Below are positions 23,554-35,786 of a DNA stretch of 64,000 nucleotides, piece by piece. This stretch comes from Xyrauchen texanus (Eukaryota > Chordata > Actinopteri > Cypriniformes > Catostomidae). A program made the position numbers and the translations under genes. The notes below the pieces were generated by a model. The model saw only the letters and a list, made by a program, of their open reading frames with translations, did not search any database and was not told the DNA's origin. The DNA lies in assembly GCF_025860055.1 (NCBI RefSeq), contig NC_068287.1, positions 37,209,572-37,273,571 on the forward strand, in the 5' to 3' direction. Numbering within the stretch: the first letter of the stretch is position 1; every line of letters starts with the position of its first letter.

Positions 23554-25311
23554 ATGGCTAGAGGTATGAATTTTATGCTTTTTGGTGTTTTGAATGTGAA
23601 GTTAACTGTTTGCTTATCCACTAAACTGATTTGATAGTTATGTTAAATTTAATTAGGCCACATTAACAAAAATGACAGAATGGATTTGATGCCAAACAAC
23701 ATTTTAATCCAAAATCATGATACCTTTGGTTATGGGGCTATTTCATCTGAAGCTGGCAAACAAGTGGTTTGAAAAAAAATATTATTTTATTTTTCAAGCA
23801 TTTATGCTGTTGTCGGTGGTGCTGGTTAGTTTGCTGGTAAACCAGGGGACAGCCTCAGAGAACCAACGTCTCTTCAACAATGCAGTCATCCGTGTGCAAC
23901 ACCTGCACCAGCTGGCCGCAAAATTGATCAACGACTTTGTAAGATTCTTCTTTCATTTTTTTTGGAACTCTGAAATTCTAATGTTTTCTTCTGAATTGTT
24001 TGGTCATAACTATAATTGTTTAAAAGTTCAAGAGAAAGATGATAAATCATCTGAACAGTGCTATCTGATATCTCATCATAATGATATAACATATGTGAAT
24101 ACATAAATGAAACCATTGACCTTTCATTATCAAGGAGGATAGCCTGTTGCCAGAGGAACATAGGCAGCTGAGTAAAATCTTCCCGCTGTCTTTCTGCAAC
24201 TCTGACTCCATAGAGGCGCCCACTGACAAAGATGAAACCCAGAAAAGCTCTGTGAGTAGCAAACATCTGCCAAAATTAAAAGCAAATACATGAAGCAAAA
24301 TTTTGCAACAAACCAATTAATAACTGTCTCAATATCTAAGCTATTTTTAACAGTTAGCTTTCAGTAACCTATTTGTTTATTAACCAATTCTATACGTTCT
24401 ATGAATGTTTTGATTAGGTTCTATTTTCACCTAATTATTTTTAACCCTAAACTAATGTTCCCAGAACATTGCAGGGAGGGTTTTGTGTGACAACCTAATA
24501 AGAACATACACAGAACGTTCCATTATGGTTATTTTAGGTTACATTTTATAACCATACACCTTCCCAGGATGTTGCAGGGAGGATTTAGACCCAATAAGAC
24601 CCAACGCAGAATGTTCCCAAATGGTTAATTTTAGGTTTTATTTTTATAATCAAAAAGTAACATTTCCAACGTAACGTTCTGGGAACCAAACATTTTTAGT
24701 TGGGATGCCAGAAATATACTATATTACAGCAAATGTACAAAAACATCCAAATATTTTCACAGTTGTGCTAGACCAAATATGGGTAGCATACACAAAAAAT
24801 GACCAGTGGTATAAAGCCACTTTATTTTCTCTCCCTTTTTCAGGTATTGAAGCTCCTTCACATCTCTTTCCGCCTCATTGAGTCCTGGGAGTACACAAGC
24901 CAGAGTTTGAGTGGAACCGTCTCAAACAGCCTGACCATCGGAAACCCCAGCCAGATCACAGAGAAGCTGGCCGACCTGAAAGTGGGCATCAATGTACTCA
25001 TAAAGGTGGGAGATAAGAAGATATGTTATTTTAATATATCTGGTGTCATACTAATTATAATTGTATTTGGATAGCTTTATTATAATTTGGTGTTTGTCTC
25101 TGCACAGGGATACCTTGATGGCCAACCCAACATGAATGACAATGACTCCCTGCCACTGCCTTTTGAAGACTTCTACTTGACATTGGGGGAGAGCAACCTC
25201 AGAGAGAGCTTTCATCTGCTTGCTTGCTTTAAGAAGGACATGCACAAGGTGGAAACCTACCTTAGGGTTGCAAACTGCAGGAGATCTCTGGATTCCAACT
25301 GCACCCTGTAG
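23554..25311 (+). CDS. gh1: Growth hormone (somatotropin), complete, five exons
   Basis: Secreted four-helix-bundle pituitary hormone acting through the growth hormone receptor. Exons 23554-23563, 23799-23938, 24135-24251, 24844-25005 and 25108-25311; phases join to 210 aa plus stop. The first exon encodes only MAR plus one base, as in fish GH genes. The signal peptide is about residues 1-22 (FMLLSVVLVSLLVNQGTA); mature start near SENQRLFNNAV. Helix sequences (VIRVQHLHQLAAKLIND, CFKKDMHKVETYLRVANC) and the ending RRSLDSNCTL match cypriniform GH. Four mature cysteines form the standard two disulfides. The fifth cysteine usual in cyprinid GH (GCLDGQ) is Tyr here (GYLDGQ). Intron 3 holds a repeat (about 24420-24710). 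Confidence 0.97.
24420..24710. repeat. Degenerate internal repeat in gh1 intron 3
   Basis: Two imperfect copies of a unit with AGAACATTGCAGGGAGG / AGGATGTTGCAGGGAGG followed by CATACACAGAACGTTCC / CAACGCAGAATGTTCCC, ending in AACGTTCTGGGAACC. Non-coding; probably part of a teleost interspersed repeat. Confidence 0.5.
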
Positions 25312-25713
25312 AGGGCGTCAAAAGACAACCAAAGCTTGTATCACATTTGTGATTTGCTGACATTCCAAGACCAGTTTGAGTCCTTAAATCCTCCTAAACT
25401 AATAATCATCTGATCTTGGATTGTCAGCAAATGGCAACCAGGCAAATCTAAGTCTGAGCCCCAGTTCCTTCAAATATTTAAACTTTACATACCACTGCTG
25501 TATTTATTCTTCTCATCAGGGAGCTCTCATCCATTGTGGCTCAAGAACTAAAAATCAGTGTCTCATGTTGAAATTGTCATTCGGATGGATGAGTTCACTC
25601 ACGAGTGTATTAATGTAGGCATTCTAAATGTATTTTCACATTTTAGATTATGCTCTTAACCTTTGTATTAGTTTGCCCTGTTCTGTTCATGCTGTGTGCA
25701 TTTGTTCTAATCT

Positions 25714-25719
25714 ATTAAA
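25714..25719 (+). promoter_or_regulatory. gh1 polyadenylation signal ATTAAA
   Basis: ATTAAA about 400 bases after the stop, followed by a T/GT-rich stretch. Common variant hexamer. Confidence 0.55.
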
Positions 25720-26033
25720 GTTTTAAACTGCATCTGATATGTCTATGACCAGAGACTTTCATTCATTACTATTTTAAATACTATTACATTTTATTCTGAT
25801 AAAAAGGTTACTTGTAAAACACAATATTTATTGCAACACATGTGCATGTAAATAAGCACGCTTTTGCCTTTTTAAAAGATAAAATGGCCCATAAAATGCC
25901 CAAATAATAGGCCTTTGAAAGAATCTCAACAGCTAAATACAAAATGTCATGAAAAAAAAAACATGACACTCACAATTTGATAGAAAATGTGCCAACCAAT
26001 GCTAATTTGTCATATAAATTGGCCATATATGTT

Positions 26034-26126
26034 GCGCGTGCGCGTGCGCGTCCGCCTCTGGTCCAATCGCAGCGCATTACGTAAGTGACGTCAAAGAGCG
26101 CGAAATGCTTTTCTGTTTGCGGAAGT
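26034..26126 (+). promoter_or_regulatory. rdm1 CpG-rich promoter with NRF1, CCAAT, CRE, E2F and ETS-like sites
   Basis: In 93 bp: GCGCGTGCGCGTGCGCG (26034-26050, NRF1-like), CCAAT (26063-26067), palindromic CRE TGACGTCA (26086-26093), GCGCGAAA (26098-26105, E2F-like) and CGGAAGT (26120-26126, ETS-like). No TATA box. The E2F-like site fits S-phase expression of a repair-associated gene. Motif recognition only. Confidence 0.6.
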
Positions 26127-26233
26127 AGTCGAAAGGAATCGCGTTAACTGATTATTACCATTTTCTTTGCTGTTTTAATGCAATCATTTGCTTTATGTGG
26201 TAACACCGTTAGCTTTTTAAAAGCTAAATTTCA

Positions 26234-29200
26234 ATGGAGATTGAAGTTGATATAATTGAGTTCAAAGTTCCTCTCGAAAACAACAAAACAATTTTTATTT
26301 GGGACATAAAGTCAACATTTTCAGAGGCGTACATTTATGTAAGTAATGTATCTGATAGTGGTATTTTATACGACATAGAGTATGTTGGTAATATTTAGAC
26401 TTGTTTACTATAACATTTAAAGGAGTGTTCTGTGTTCAATACAAGTTAAGCTCGACCGACAGTATTTGTGTCATAATATTGATTACCATTTTTTTTTTTT
26501 TATTATTTTGTCTTGCACCCCCTTTAAAAAATTATAATAAAATAAAATTAAAAAAAGCTACAATCTGGGATCCAGTGAGGCACTTACAATGAAAGTGAAT
26601 GGGGCCAATTCGTAAACATTAATATACTCACTGTTTCAAAAGCAAAGAAACAAGATCCAAACAATAAAATCGCTCAACCTAATCTGTTTTAAGTTATTGC
26701 CAATTTTACAACTGCATTCACGATGTAATGTCAACAACCACTAAAATGACAGTTTAAACTGTTGCTCAAATAATGCACGAGTTTTAACTGAAATTTTTTT
26801 TGTAAGGGCAGAAACTTCTCATTTCTGCCTTTAAACCTTCCAAAAATTGGCCCATTCACTTCCACTGTATGTGCCTCACTGAAACATTGATTGCGGCTTT
26901 TTTGACAGAAAAGAAGGGACAAGTTGAAATAAATTTTTGTGGTAAATAACGTCATGCCACAAATGCTGACGATTAAGCTTGATTTGTATTGAACCTGACT
27001 ATTCCTTTAATGCACTGTATACTGTATATAATTTGTATAAACCCTAGGCTATGTGATATTCATGTAAGGACTGAGACTAATGTAAAAGCATACAATACAA
27101 TTGTATTTATTACTAAACTTTATTTTATTTATTACTGGAAAAATATTACTAGAATGTTAGAACCATTTTCAGGTCAAGGACCCCTTGATTTGTTAAAATA
27201 ATAATGATTTATGTACAGATTCATATAATTTTCATATACATGACATTTTAATATTACTTAGTACATGATAATGTGAGAGGGACAATGAAATCGTGAAATC
27301 AAGTGTCAGCAACCTATTTGGCATGCATAGGGGAAGGCTAATCAATTGTATGGGAGAAACAGTGAGAGAGAAGAATTAATATTTTGTTCATATGATGTCC
27401 CCTGCACCTGCATGCCAATCAAGCTCTTGATGCATAACAATTAACAAGTAAAATTAAAAATAGCACTCCATGTCAGAAAGGACACCTGATTTACATGTAG
27501 TTGAATTTTAGCTCCCTTACTTAACATATTGGTTGATATTAAATGTATATTTTCATTTTTCAGAATCTACTCAACCACCACTAATGTGCAGCATCTACCT
27601 GGATGTTTGTTCAAAAACTCAACATATTAAGGATGCTTTTTTGGACAGCTTAGTTTTGGACTTTTAGAGATTTTTCAGTGCAAAATCACCATTATAGCAT
27701 AAATTCACCCAGCCTTAGGCTTAATTGAACTTCTTACCATTTCACCTGAATTCTTAGGAGTACCTGTGGAGCGTGTATTCAGCATTTGGAGCTCTCTACC
27801 TGCTGAAGGTATGTCCCAATGCCACAGTGGCAGAACCCGGGTTCTACGCAATGGTCAAGTTCTACTCTGCAGCACAGGCCTCCAAAGCTCAGAGGGCCAC
27901 TGATAAACAGTGTCTTTTCCAGAGCTCTCCATTAAAGGTAGCCTAATGTGTTACAATTACATTTGTAGTCATATCTTATTTCAAAGCAATAATTTTAGAT
28001 ATTGCAAATGAACAAAAGCTAGATTATTGGTAGCACTATAAGCAGTCTATTTATCTATCTATTTACAGTATTTATGGATATCTCTTTCTCTCCTTTTACC
28101 AACCCCACAGGTGAGATTGAGCATAAAGCAGAATCTGTCCTTCTATAGCACTAAACCTCTCAGCCTTTCCAAATGTCAAAACCTGGCTAATCACTACCTG
28201 GGCTTCAATGGCTGGTCTACTCGCATTATCACTGTAAGCAACAATAACCCAATCAATGCCTCCTTGTCCGCTTGTTTTGTTTGTGTAATATACATTGAAT
28301 GGGCTCATATTTAATTTTTATGGCTATTTATGGCTGATTTGTAGACAAAGGTTTAATAAATGTTTGTTGTGTTTCAACAGTTGAAGGACATCTCAAAATG
28401 TGCGGATGCCGGGTGGCAAGAAGAACCGGACAGCCAGGGCATGCTTATGAAATATGGCTGCATAGCTGAATTGACCTTCCCACAGCATGAAGTGAGATGC
28501 CATGGGGTAGGTGTGGAAGAGGAGATCATTGACATTGATCGAGGTGACTTAAAAACATTATGAATTCATTATTACATATACTTTTGACTTGGGGTCAAGC
28601 AAAGGCTATTCCTGTTGTCTACTTAAAGGAATGCTCCTGGTTCAACACAAGCTAACCTCAATCAACAGCGTTTATGGCATAATGCTGATTACCATAAAAA
28701 AAATTGGTTATTTAAAAAAAGCAGTAATTGCGGTTATAGTAAGGCACTTACAATGGAAGTGAACTATTTAAACTTGTATTGAATCCGGAATATTCCTTTA
28801 TAGGAATAGTTCACCCAGAAATTAAGATTCTCATCATTTGTCACCCTTATGACATCCAATATGTGTATGACTTTCTTTCTTGTTCAGAACACAAGCAAAG
28901 ATCAAATATCTCAGCACTGTAGGTCCATACAATGCAATTGAATGGTGACTAAAACTTGAAAGCTTCAAAAAGTTCATAAAGGTAGAATAAAAGTAATCCA
29001 AAAGACTCCAGTGGTTTAATCAATGTCTTCTGAAGTGATCCAATCTGTTTTGGGTGAGAACAAACTAAAATGTAACTCCTTTTTCACTGTGCACTTTTCC
29101 ATTGCAGTCTATGCACAGTTATGATTTCAAGCTCGATTATACTTCCTAGTGTTTGATGTATGTGCAGAGTGCTAGATGACTCTAGGCAGTGTAATGGAGC

Positions 29201-32031
29201 TTGAAATCATGATCGCCAAAGAGAATTCTGATGGTACATTTTGGCACGTTCTCACCCATTACCAATTAGATTGCTGGATTTAGTCATTTTGTTTGCACTT
29301 TTCTCTGGATTGAGAAAAGGATTTAAACAATGGAGTCTTATGAATTAATTTTATGCTGCATTTATGCACTTTATGGAGCATCAAAGTTTTGGTCACATTA
29401 ACTTTAATTGTATGGACTCACTGAGCTGAAATATTCTTCTAAAAATCTTTGTGTTCTCCAAAAGAAAGAAACTCATACACATACAGGATGGCATAAGGGT
29501 GAGTAAATGATGAGAGAATTTTCATTTTTGGGTGAATTATTCCCTTTAAGGATATTTAGAAATGATTTGGTATTTATCACAAACAATAATCAAAAACACA
29601 TTCTAGAATATACAGTATACCTATGTTAGCTGTCATAGAATTGTGCAGTATATTCTATTCTAGTATGATAAAAGTGCTCTCAAGCATTTTTAATGTGAAA
29701 CATATTATCATTGCACGACACGTAGGAAAATGTTGAATCTTTTAGACCCAGTGGAAAAGCTGAGAAAAAGAGGGACCCTAATGAAACGGGCCAAAGACAA
29801 AGCTGTGGTGCGGGCCTTTGAAAAAGTGCTTCTCATGATCCTGGGTAAGTATCACTGCCAGCATACAGTATACATCCATTATATGATCTATTGCGATCAG
29901 TGGTAATTCTTTTTTTAAATGCACGCATAGGCAATGGTAAAATCCATTACATGTAAATAATGTGCCACAGGAAATGGGAAAGTAGCAATTGAATGCAAGC
30001 ATGATCCAGATGAGATTCTTCCAGAGGAAAACTCTGAAGGAGTCATAAAGGTAAATGCACTTTTGATTCTGTATAATGTTCTTTAAATAGTCAGGCCATC
30101 TCAAATGAGTTATTAACAGAGACGTGTATTCTAAACTTCGTGTAAATTATCTTTATTATTAGAACTATTGAATTTAAATAAAATATTGTCCCTTGTGAAC
30201 CAGATTCATACAAATTTAGTTAAGTCATCTTAGTTCAGAAGATACAGGTGAAACTTGAAAAATTAGAATATCGTGCAAAAGTTCATTAATTTCAGTAATT
30301 CAACTTAAAAGGTGAAACTAATATATTATATAGACTCATTACAAGCAAAGTAAGATATTTCAAGCCTTTATTTGATATAATTTTGATGATTATGGCTTAC
30401 AGCTTATGAAAACCCCAAATTCAGAATCTCAGAAAATTAGAATATTGTGAAAAGGTTCAGTATTATAGGCTCAAAGTGTCACACTCTAATCAGCTAAACA
30501 CCTGCAAAGGGTTCCTGAGCCTTTAAATGGTCTCTCAGTCTGGTTCAGTTGAATTCACAATCATGGGGAAGACTGCTGACCTGACAGTTGGGCAGAAAAC
30601 CATCATTGACACCCTCCACAAGGAGGGAAAGCCTCAAAAGGTAATTGCAAAAGAAGTTGGATGTTCTTAAAGTGCTGTATCAAAGCCCATTAATAGAAAG
30701 TTAAGTGGAAGGGAAAAGTGTGGAAGAAAAAGGTGCACAAGCAGCAGGGATGACCGTGAGCCTGGAGAGGATTGTCAGGAAAAGGCCATTCAAATGTGTG
30801 GGGAGCTTCACAAGGAGTGGACTGAGGCTGGAGTTACTGCATCAAGAGCCACCACACACAGACGGGTCCTGGACATGGGCTTCAAATGTCAAACGCCTTA
30901 CCTGGGCTAAAGAAAAAAGAACTGGTCTGTTGCTCAGTGGTCCAAAGTCCTCTTTTCTGATGAGAGCAAATTTTGCATCTCATTTGGAAACCAAGGTCCC
31001 AGAGTCTGGAGGAAGAATGGAGAGGCACACAATCCAAGATGCTTGAAGTCCAGTGTGAAGTTTCCACAGTCTGTGTTGGTTTGGGGAGCCATGTCATCGG
31101 CTGGTGTTGGTCCACTGTGCTTTATTAAGTCCAGAGTCAACGCAGCCGCCTACCGGGACATTTTAGAGCACTTCATGCTTCCTTCAGCAGACAAGCTTTA
31201 TGGAGATGCTGACTTCATTTTCCAGCAGGACTTGGCACCTGCCCACACTGCCAAAAGTACCAAAACCTGGTTCAATGACCATGGTATTGCTGTGCTTGAT
31301 TGGCCAGCAAACTCGCCTGACCTGAACCCCATAGAGAATCTATGGGGAATTGCCAAGAGAAAGATGAGAGACATGAAACCAAACAATGCAGAAGAGCTGA
31401 AGGCCGCTATTGAAGCATCTTGGTCTTCCATAACACCTCAGCAGTGCCACAGGCTGATAGCATCCATGCCACGCCGCATTGAGGCAGTAATTAATGCAAA
31501 AGGGGCCCAAACAAAGTACTGAGTACATATGCATGATTATACTTTTCAGAGGGCCGACATTTCTGTATTTAAAATCCTTTTTTTTTATTGATTTCATGTA
31601 ATATTCTAATTTTCTGAGATTTTGAATATGGGGTTTTCATAAGCTGTAAGCCATAATCATCAAAATTATATCAAATAAAGGCTTGAAATATCTTACTTTG
31701 CTTGTAATGAGTCTATATAATATATTAGTTTCACCTTTTAAGTTGAATTACTGAAATTAATGAACTTTTGCACGATATTCTAATTTTTCGAGTTTCACCT
31801 GTATTGTTTTTCAGGGTCAGTAATATAGCAACTATTACTATGAGGGACTATGCAGTCACTTTCAGTTCTTGACTAGTCACTCAGTGGTTTAGCAACATGC
31901 AATCAGAGAGCTAATAAATAGGCAATTGTATCTGCCAGGTAAATGACATCTCCTGGAATGAGTTTGATGGTGCTAACAGTAATAGTGAAGAGGATTTCCC
32001 ATGGGACATCACCGTGGATCTTACTCACTAA
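26234..32031 (+). CDS. rdm1: RAD52 motif-containing protein 1, complete, seven exons
   Basis: Protein with an N-terminal RNA-recognition motif and a RAD52-related segment, linked in vertebrates to the response to DNA cross-links such as cisplatin damage. Exons 26234-26338, 27758-27937, 28111-28233, 28381-28543, 29746-29844, 29971-30050 and 31939-32031; all phases join to 280 aa, close to the human length of about 284. RRM core: KTIFIWDI (RNP2-like) and GFYAMVKFYSAAQASKAQ (RNP1-like). The RD motif area includes CQNLANHYLGFNGWSTRIITL. The C terminus is acidic (EEDFPWDITVDL). Intron 1 carries a TTAA-flanked MITE, intron 4 two more, and intron 6 a Tc1-like transposon; the exons are untouched. Exon 5 start at 29746 was chosen because only this acceptor keeps phase. 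Confidence 0.92.
26421..27006. mobile_element. TTAA-flanked MITE in rdm1 intron 1
   Basis: 586 bp, inverted ends AGGAGTGTTCTGTGTTC and GAACCTGACTATTCCT, exact TTAA on both sides (26417-26420 and 27007-27010). TTAA duplication suggests a piggyBac- or Kolobok-type transposase. Shorter relatives at 28627-28797 and 36876 onwards. Confidence 0.75.
28627..28797. mobile_element. Short MITE in rdm1 intron 4
   Basis: Same family as 26421-27006 but internally deleted; begins AGGAATGCTCCTGGTTC after TTAA and ends GAATCCGGAATATTCCTTTA. Confidence 0.6.
28800..29549. mobile_element. MITE with GTTCACCC ends in rdm1 intron 4
   Basis: Left end AGGAATAGTTCACCCAG, right end TTTGGGTGAATTATTCCCTT in inverted orientation; about 750 bp, no coding frame. 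Same broad family as 4586-5125. Confidence 0.65.
30245..31801 (+). mobile_element. Tc1-like transposon, near full length, in rdm1 intron 6
   Basis: 1557 bp with a TA target duplication (30243-30244, 31802-31803) and terminal inverted repeats of about 195 bp starting CAGGTGAAAC. Contains one transposase gene with few lesions. Confidence 0.9.
30563..31522 (+). pseudogene. Tc1-like transposase, broken
   Basis: DDE transposase for cut-and-paste at TA. N-terminal HTH (KTIIDTLHKEGKPQKVIAKE) is followed by an in-frame stop at 30668-30670 and frameshifts near 30890. The catalytic half is open from 31043 to the stop at 31520-31522: QQDLAPAHT carries the second Asp and NPIENLWG the Glu, with 34 residues between them (DD34E); the first Asp is in SDESKF near 30960. 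All three catalytic residues survive but not in one frame. Confidence 0.85.
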
Positions 32032-32034
32032 TGC

Positions 32035-32220
32035 CAACTCAAGAGCAGTTTCTTCTACCTACAAAGCAGCCAATATTTTCCAGATAAGTGACCACCAACA
32101 TTGTGTAAGTCTCCCAACCCCTTACAGTGGATTTCTCTCATTGACACCTACTCAAGTCCAGCTTCCTCTACCCACAACGCAGCCAATGTTTTCCAGATAA
32201 CTCACCAGAAAATTTGTGAC
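32035..32220 (+). repeat. Tandem duplication just after the rdm1 stop
   Basis: About 70 bp at 32035-32105 reappear at 32150-32220 (shared GCAGCCAAT.TTTTCCAGATAA), offset about 115 bp, within the rdm1 3' UTR. Confidence 0.6.
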
Positions 32221-32718
32221 CTATTCCATTGTTGTTTTTTTGTTTTTGTTTGTTGGTTTGCCTGTAATGTCAGTTGCCATTGTAAACAAAAAGCTCAGTG
32301 ACAACATACATTGCAGGTTGATGACATCAGTGATACCAGATGTTATGATCTCACTCAAAGGCATATTACTGACATTTCAAAATGAGTATTTGCTGAATTG
32401 AAGCAGCTTGTGCTTGGTTAAAAACTCAGTGACTTTGCAGAACACATGGTGATTTCCCTCAAGACCTAATATTTAACAAAATAACAAAATGTTGACTAAG
32501 TATGATGGTAGTACAAGTAATTCAGGGAATCCACAAAAAAAGTAAAACTAAGTTAGTAAATATACTGTGAAATGAATATGCCTCTATGTTATGCATGTTA
32601 CTTTGTCTTTACAATAGAATACATTAGGACAGAGGGTTAGTTTAGTTAGAAGTTTGGTTGTAGTATTTTTGTCATTAAAATGAGTTGTCTGTTTTATGTT
32701 TGGTTTTCTGGTGTGTAA

Positions 32719-32724
32719 AATAAA
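32719..32724 (+). promoter_or_regulatory. rdm1 polyadenylation signal AATAAA
   Basis: First canonical hexamer after the rdm1 stop, followed by a T-rich and GT-rich tract. Confidence 0.5.
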
Positions 32725-33432
32725 ATATTTTTTTGCTGTATATCTTAGCACTGTGTCCCTCTGTCTTTCCTTTTTAATGTGTTTTGGGCCTGTTTCTGAT
32801 CAGTAGTTTTATTTTATTTAGTTGAATTGTTCTAGTTATGCTCATAAATTACTGGAAAAGTCATAGATATTCACTGATAAGGTAAGGGCACCCTATATCC
32901 GGTACCTCACCATCAGTTTAAGATAGTTTTTTCTACTCAATTGCTAGAGATAATAGATTAAAATATTTACCATTGCCATTATTTTTCTCTCTCTTGGCTC
33001 ATAGTTTCAGGTTACCCAATGTCTCTGTGACATAATTTCAGTAACTCATTGAGGCTAATTTGCATGCTTCTCAACTTTACAGCCAACTGGTGGCAGTGTT
33101 TGATGTGTTAAACGAAAATGCAATTCTGTGTGTTTGTATATCAGAAAAAGTCCACTTGATTTGCATATGGTAGCAAGAGGCTGGACATGACAGGGTCTAT
33201 AGTGCACCTCTGTGTGTCAGAATGTGTTATGGTCTATTTTTGCTATTTACTTTTATATGAGAGGACAAACAATTATAAAAACGTATTTTTCTAAATGAAA
33301 TTACCATTACTTAAAATAAAATAAAAAAGTTACAACTTTATAAGTACTGTAATGTTTTGTTTTTTTTAAGTCACTAACGGAAATGATTGCAATTATTGTC
33401 AAACTTTTCTATACCTATTATCCAACTCTCTA

Positions 33433-33436
<4 letters not shown>

Positions 33437-33463
<27 letters not shown>
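33437..33463. repeat. (AC)n microsatellite
   Basis: Dinucleotide run in the spacer after rdm1. Confidence 0.95.
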
Positions 33464-33467
<4 letters not shown>

Positions 33468-34697
33468 CCTGTTGTACCACATTTGATACAGTTTATTTCA
33501 ACATAATTTTTCTATACAATCATTTATGAGTTTTTAACCAAGCACAAGCTGCTTCAATTCAGCAAATACTCATTTTGAAATGTCATTAATAATGTAAATG
33601 TTATTATTATATTTATCTTATCAAAATCATCAAAGAATTCACAGCTAAAAGCCATGTGCATCACCATATGAAAGTGGCCATTAGAAATGATATTACAAGG
33701 TCTTCTACTTCCAGAACAGAACAGAAGTTTTCACCAGGATTTGTAAAAAATCTAAGTACCTGCTTATTATAAGTACCTTAAATCCTTACAGTAAAGCTGA
33801 GGATTTCTGTGCACGAGTAGTACCACAATTGACATATAGGTGGCGATGTTAAAACGCTACTAAGGAAGCCTGTGTTCACTTTGAAAACATGGTAGGTAAG
33901 CCCATGTCAGTTTTCATGTTCATAATTTACAGATGAGTTTACTGCAAATCTACTGAAAAATCTTCTGTACAATATACAGATGTTATTATTTTTAAACATA
34001 TCAAGGGTTAATGCAAGATTTATATTGTAATTCCTGTATTTGAAAAGTGTTAAACTGTCGGCTTGACATTTGCTCATGAAAGCAGTAAATTAGTCTTTTT
34101 CTTAGTTTTTCCCATATTTGATCAAATAAAGGATCAAGATCAAGTTGATACAGCATTTTCTATTTTGAACCCAGCTCAGCTGTACATGTTCTGGTTTGTT
34201 TGTTAGACTGACAAAGACTTCAAGAACCTCTATAAATGGTTAATGAGTCATAAAGTTACTTATGAGGTTACAAAGTGATCTTGATGATTTTTTAAACATT
34301 TGTGAGAGGTCTACTCAGTGATGTGTGAATATGTATGACAGGATGTGTCTGCACTTTTCTCTGTGATTTTATTCTCCTTCGGGCTGCTAGGCAAACACAA
34401 CAACGGTGCTTAATTCCTCTTACTCAACATCATACCGTGCTATTTTTAATTTTAGGGAGGGACGATCATGTGGTTTTCACCTTTCTCTCGCTCATTTTTA
34501 TCATAATCACCCTGCGCACCCTTTCAGTTCCATATAATTTTCACTTTCCAATGTAAGATGCCAGTAGGGCCTCTCCGTGTGGTTAAAATATTGCAGTTAT
34601 TGTATTTCACCAGAAACATTTAATTTACTGACATTGTTTTTTTGCACGTAAAACTACAGCTGAAAATAAAAACACAAAGTTTATCCATAAAGACTAA

Positions 34698-34721
34698 AAC
34701 ACACACACACACACACACACA
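34698..34721. repeat. (AC)n microsatellite
   Basis: Dinucleotide run in the spacer after rdm1. Confidence 0.95.
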
Positions 34722-35631
34722 GAATCTTGGGCAAAACTTGAACCGAGTGAATAATAATTCTTAAAGCAGTCTTGAATACATGGGGTCTCCTCCGAGAGGG
34801 GCGGGTGTCCACAAAAATGTTGTCCTAAACTAAAATTTTAAAACACATGTTTAATCTGCGGTTAACACCACATCACCCCTGAGCCAGATATACACCATTG
34901 TCTGGGTGACCTTTACCTAACTTCACATCAACTGCAGTTTAACCCTTATGTTGTGTTCCAGTCATTTTGACCCTGATTACTTTTTTATCTTACAATTTTT
35001 TTTTTCTTTATCCAATTGTCTTGACTTTGTTCACATATGGTATCTGAAAACAAATAAATAAATGTGGACCTTTAAGTGTTTTTGGTTTTATTTAACTTTG
35101 TTACACTTGTGTTCATGGTCAAAAATAATCGGCCATTGGAAATGAGTGGATTAGACTACAAAATACAGAAATATTAAGAGTGCAGGAGCATCCCAATCTC
35201 TTAGATGAGCACATATGTACAGTGTGTACATATGTCATTTGCACATACAAATCCTTGGATTTATATTCAAAGTTGGTAAAGCCATAACAAAAGATGAGAT
35301 AGCCATGTGTTATATATTGTTGGAAAGGTATCAATTTGTAGAATGCAATAAGCAAATTCCCACAGATACACATAAATAAAATAAACAGGAGTGTTTTTTT
35401 TTGTTGTCATATTTTTCCTTATTATTTCCTGAAACGTACATATTACAAAGACAATGACATATTATGACTTACAGCAGACTATCTCAATTCAAACAAGCCC
35501 AAACACAACATAATATGTTTGATCTTGAAACATTCCTCAAAGAGTGTACATGGAAAGATGATGCACAATAGGGGATTCACCATAGGTTGTGTGTGTGTGT
35601 GTGTGCGTGCAGGTTTAAGTGGTTTACAAAG

Positions 35632-35637
<6 letters not shown>

Positions 35638-35680
<43 letters not shown>
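35638..35680. repeat. (AT)n microsatellite
   Basis: AT run followed by a T run, about 100 bp before the Tc1-like copy at 35787. Confidence 0.95.
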
Positions 35681-35688
<8 letters not shown>

Positions 35689-35786
35689 TCAAGACAGTAC
35701 AAAACCTGTCATAATTACTAAAAAAGAAGTTGATAACAAGATCTAATGCAATATCTTGTGATAGTGTATGCATTTTGAGAGATTTA

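Larger units (their letters stand above)
32740..35780. other. Gene-free spacer with microsatellites
   Basis: No gene recognised. Holds (AC)n at 33437-33463 and 34698-34721, (GT)n near 35590-35605 and (AT)n at 35638-35680. A possible MITE end (TTTAACCCTTATGTTGTG) begins at about 34939, with a loosely matching inverted end near 36850-36874; if real, the Tc1-like copy at 35787 sits inside it. Confidence 0.5.
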
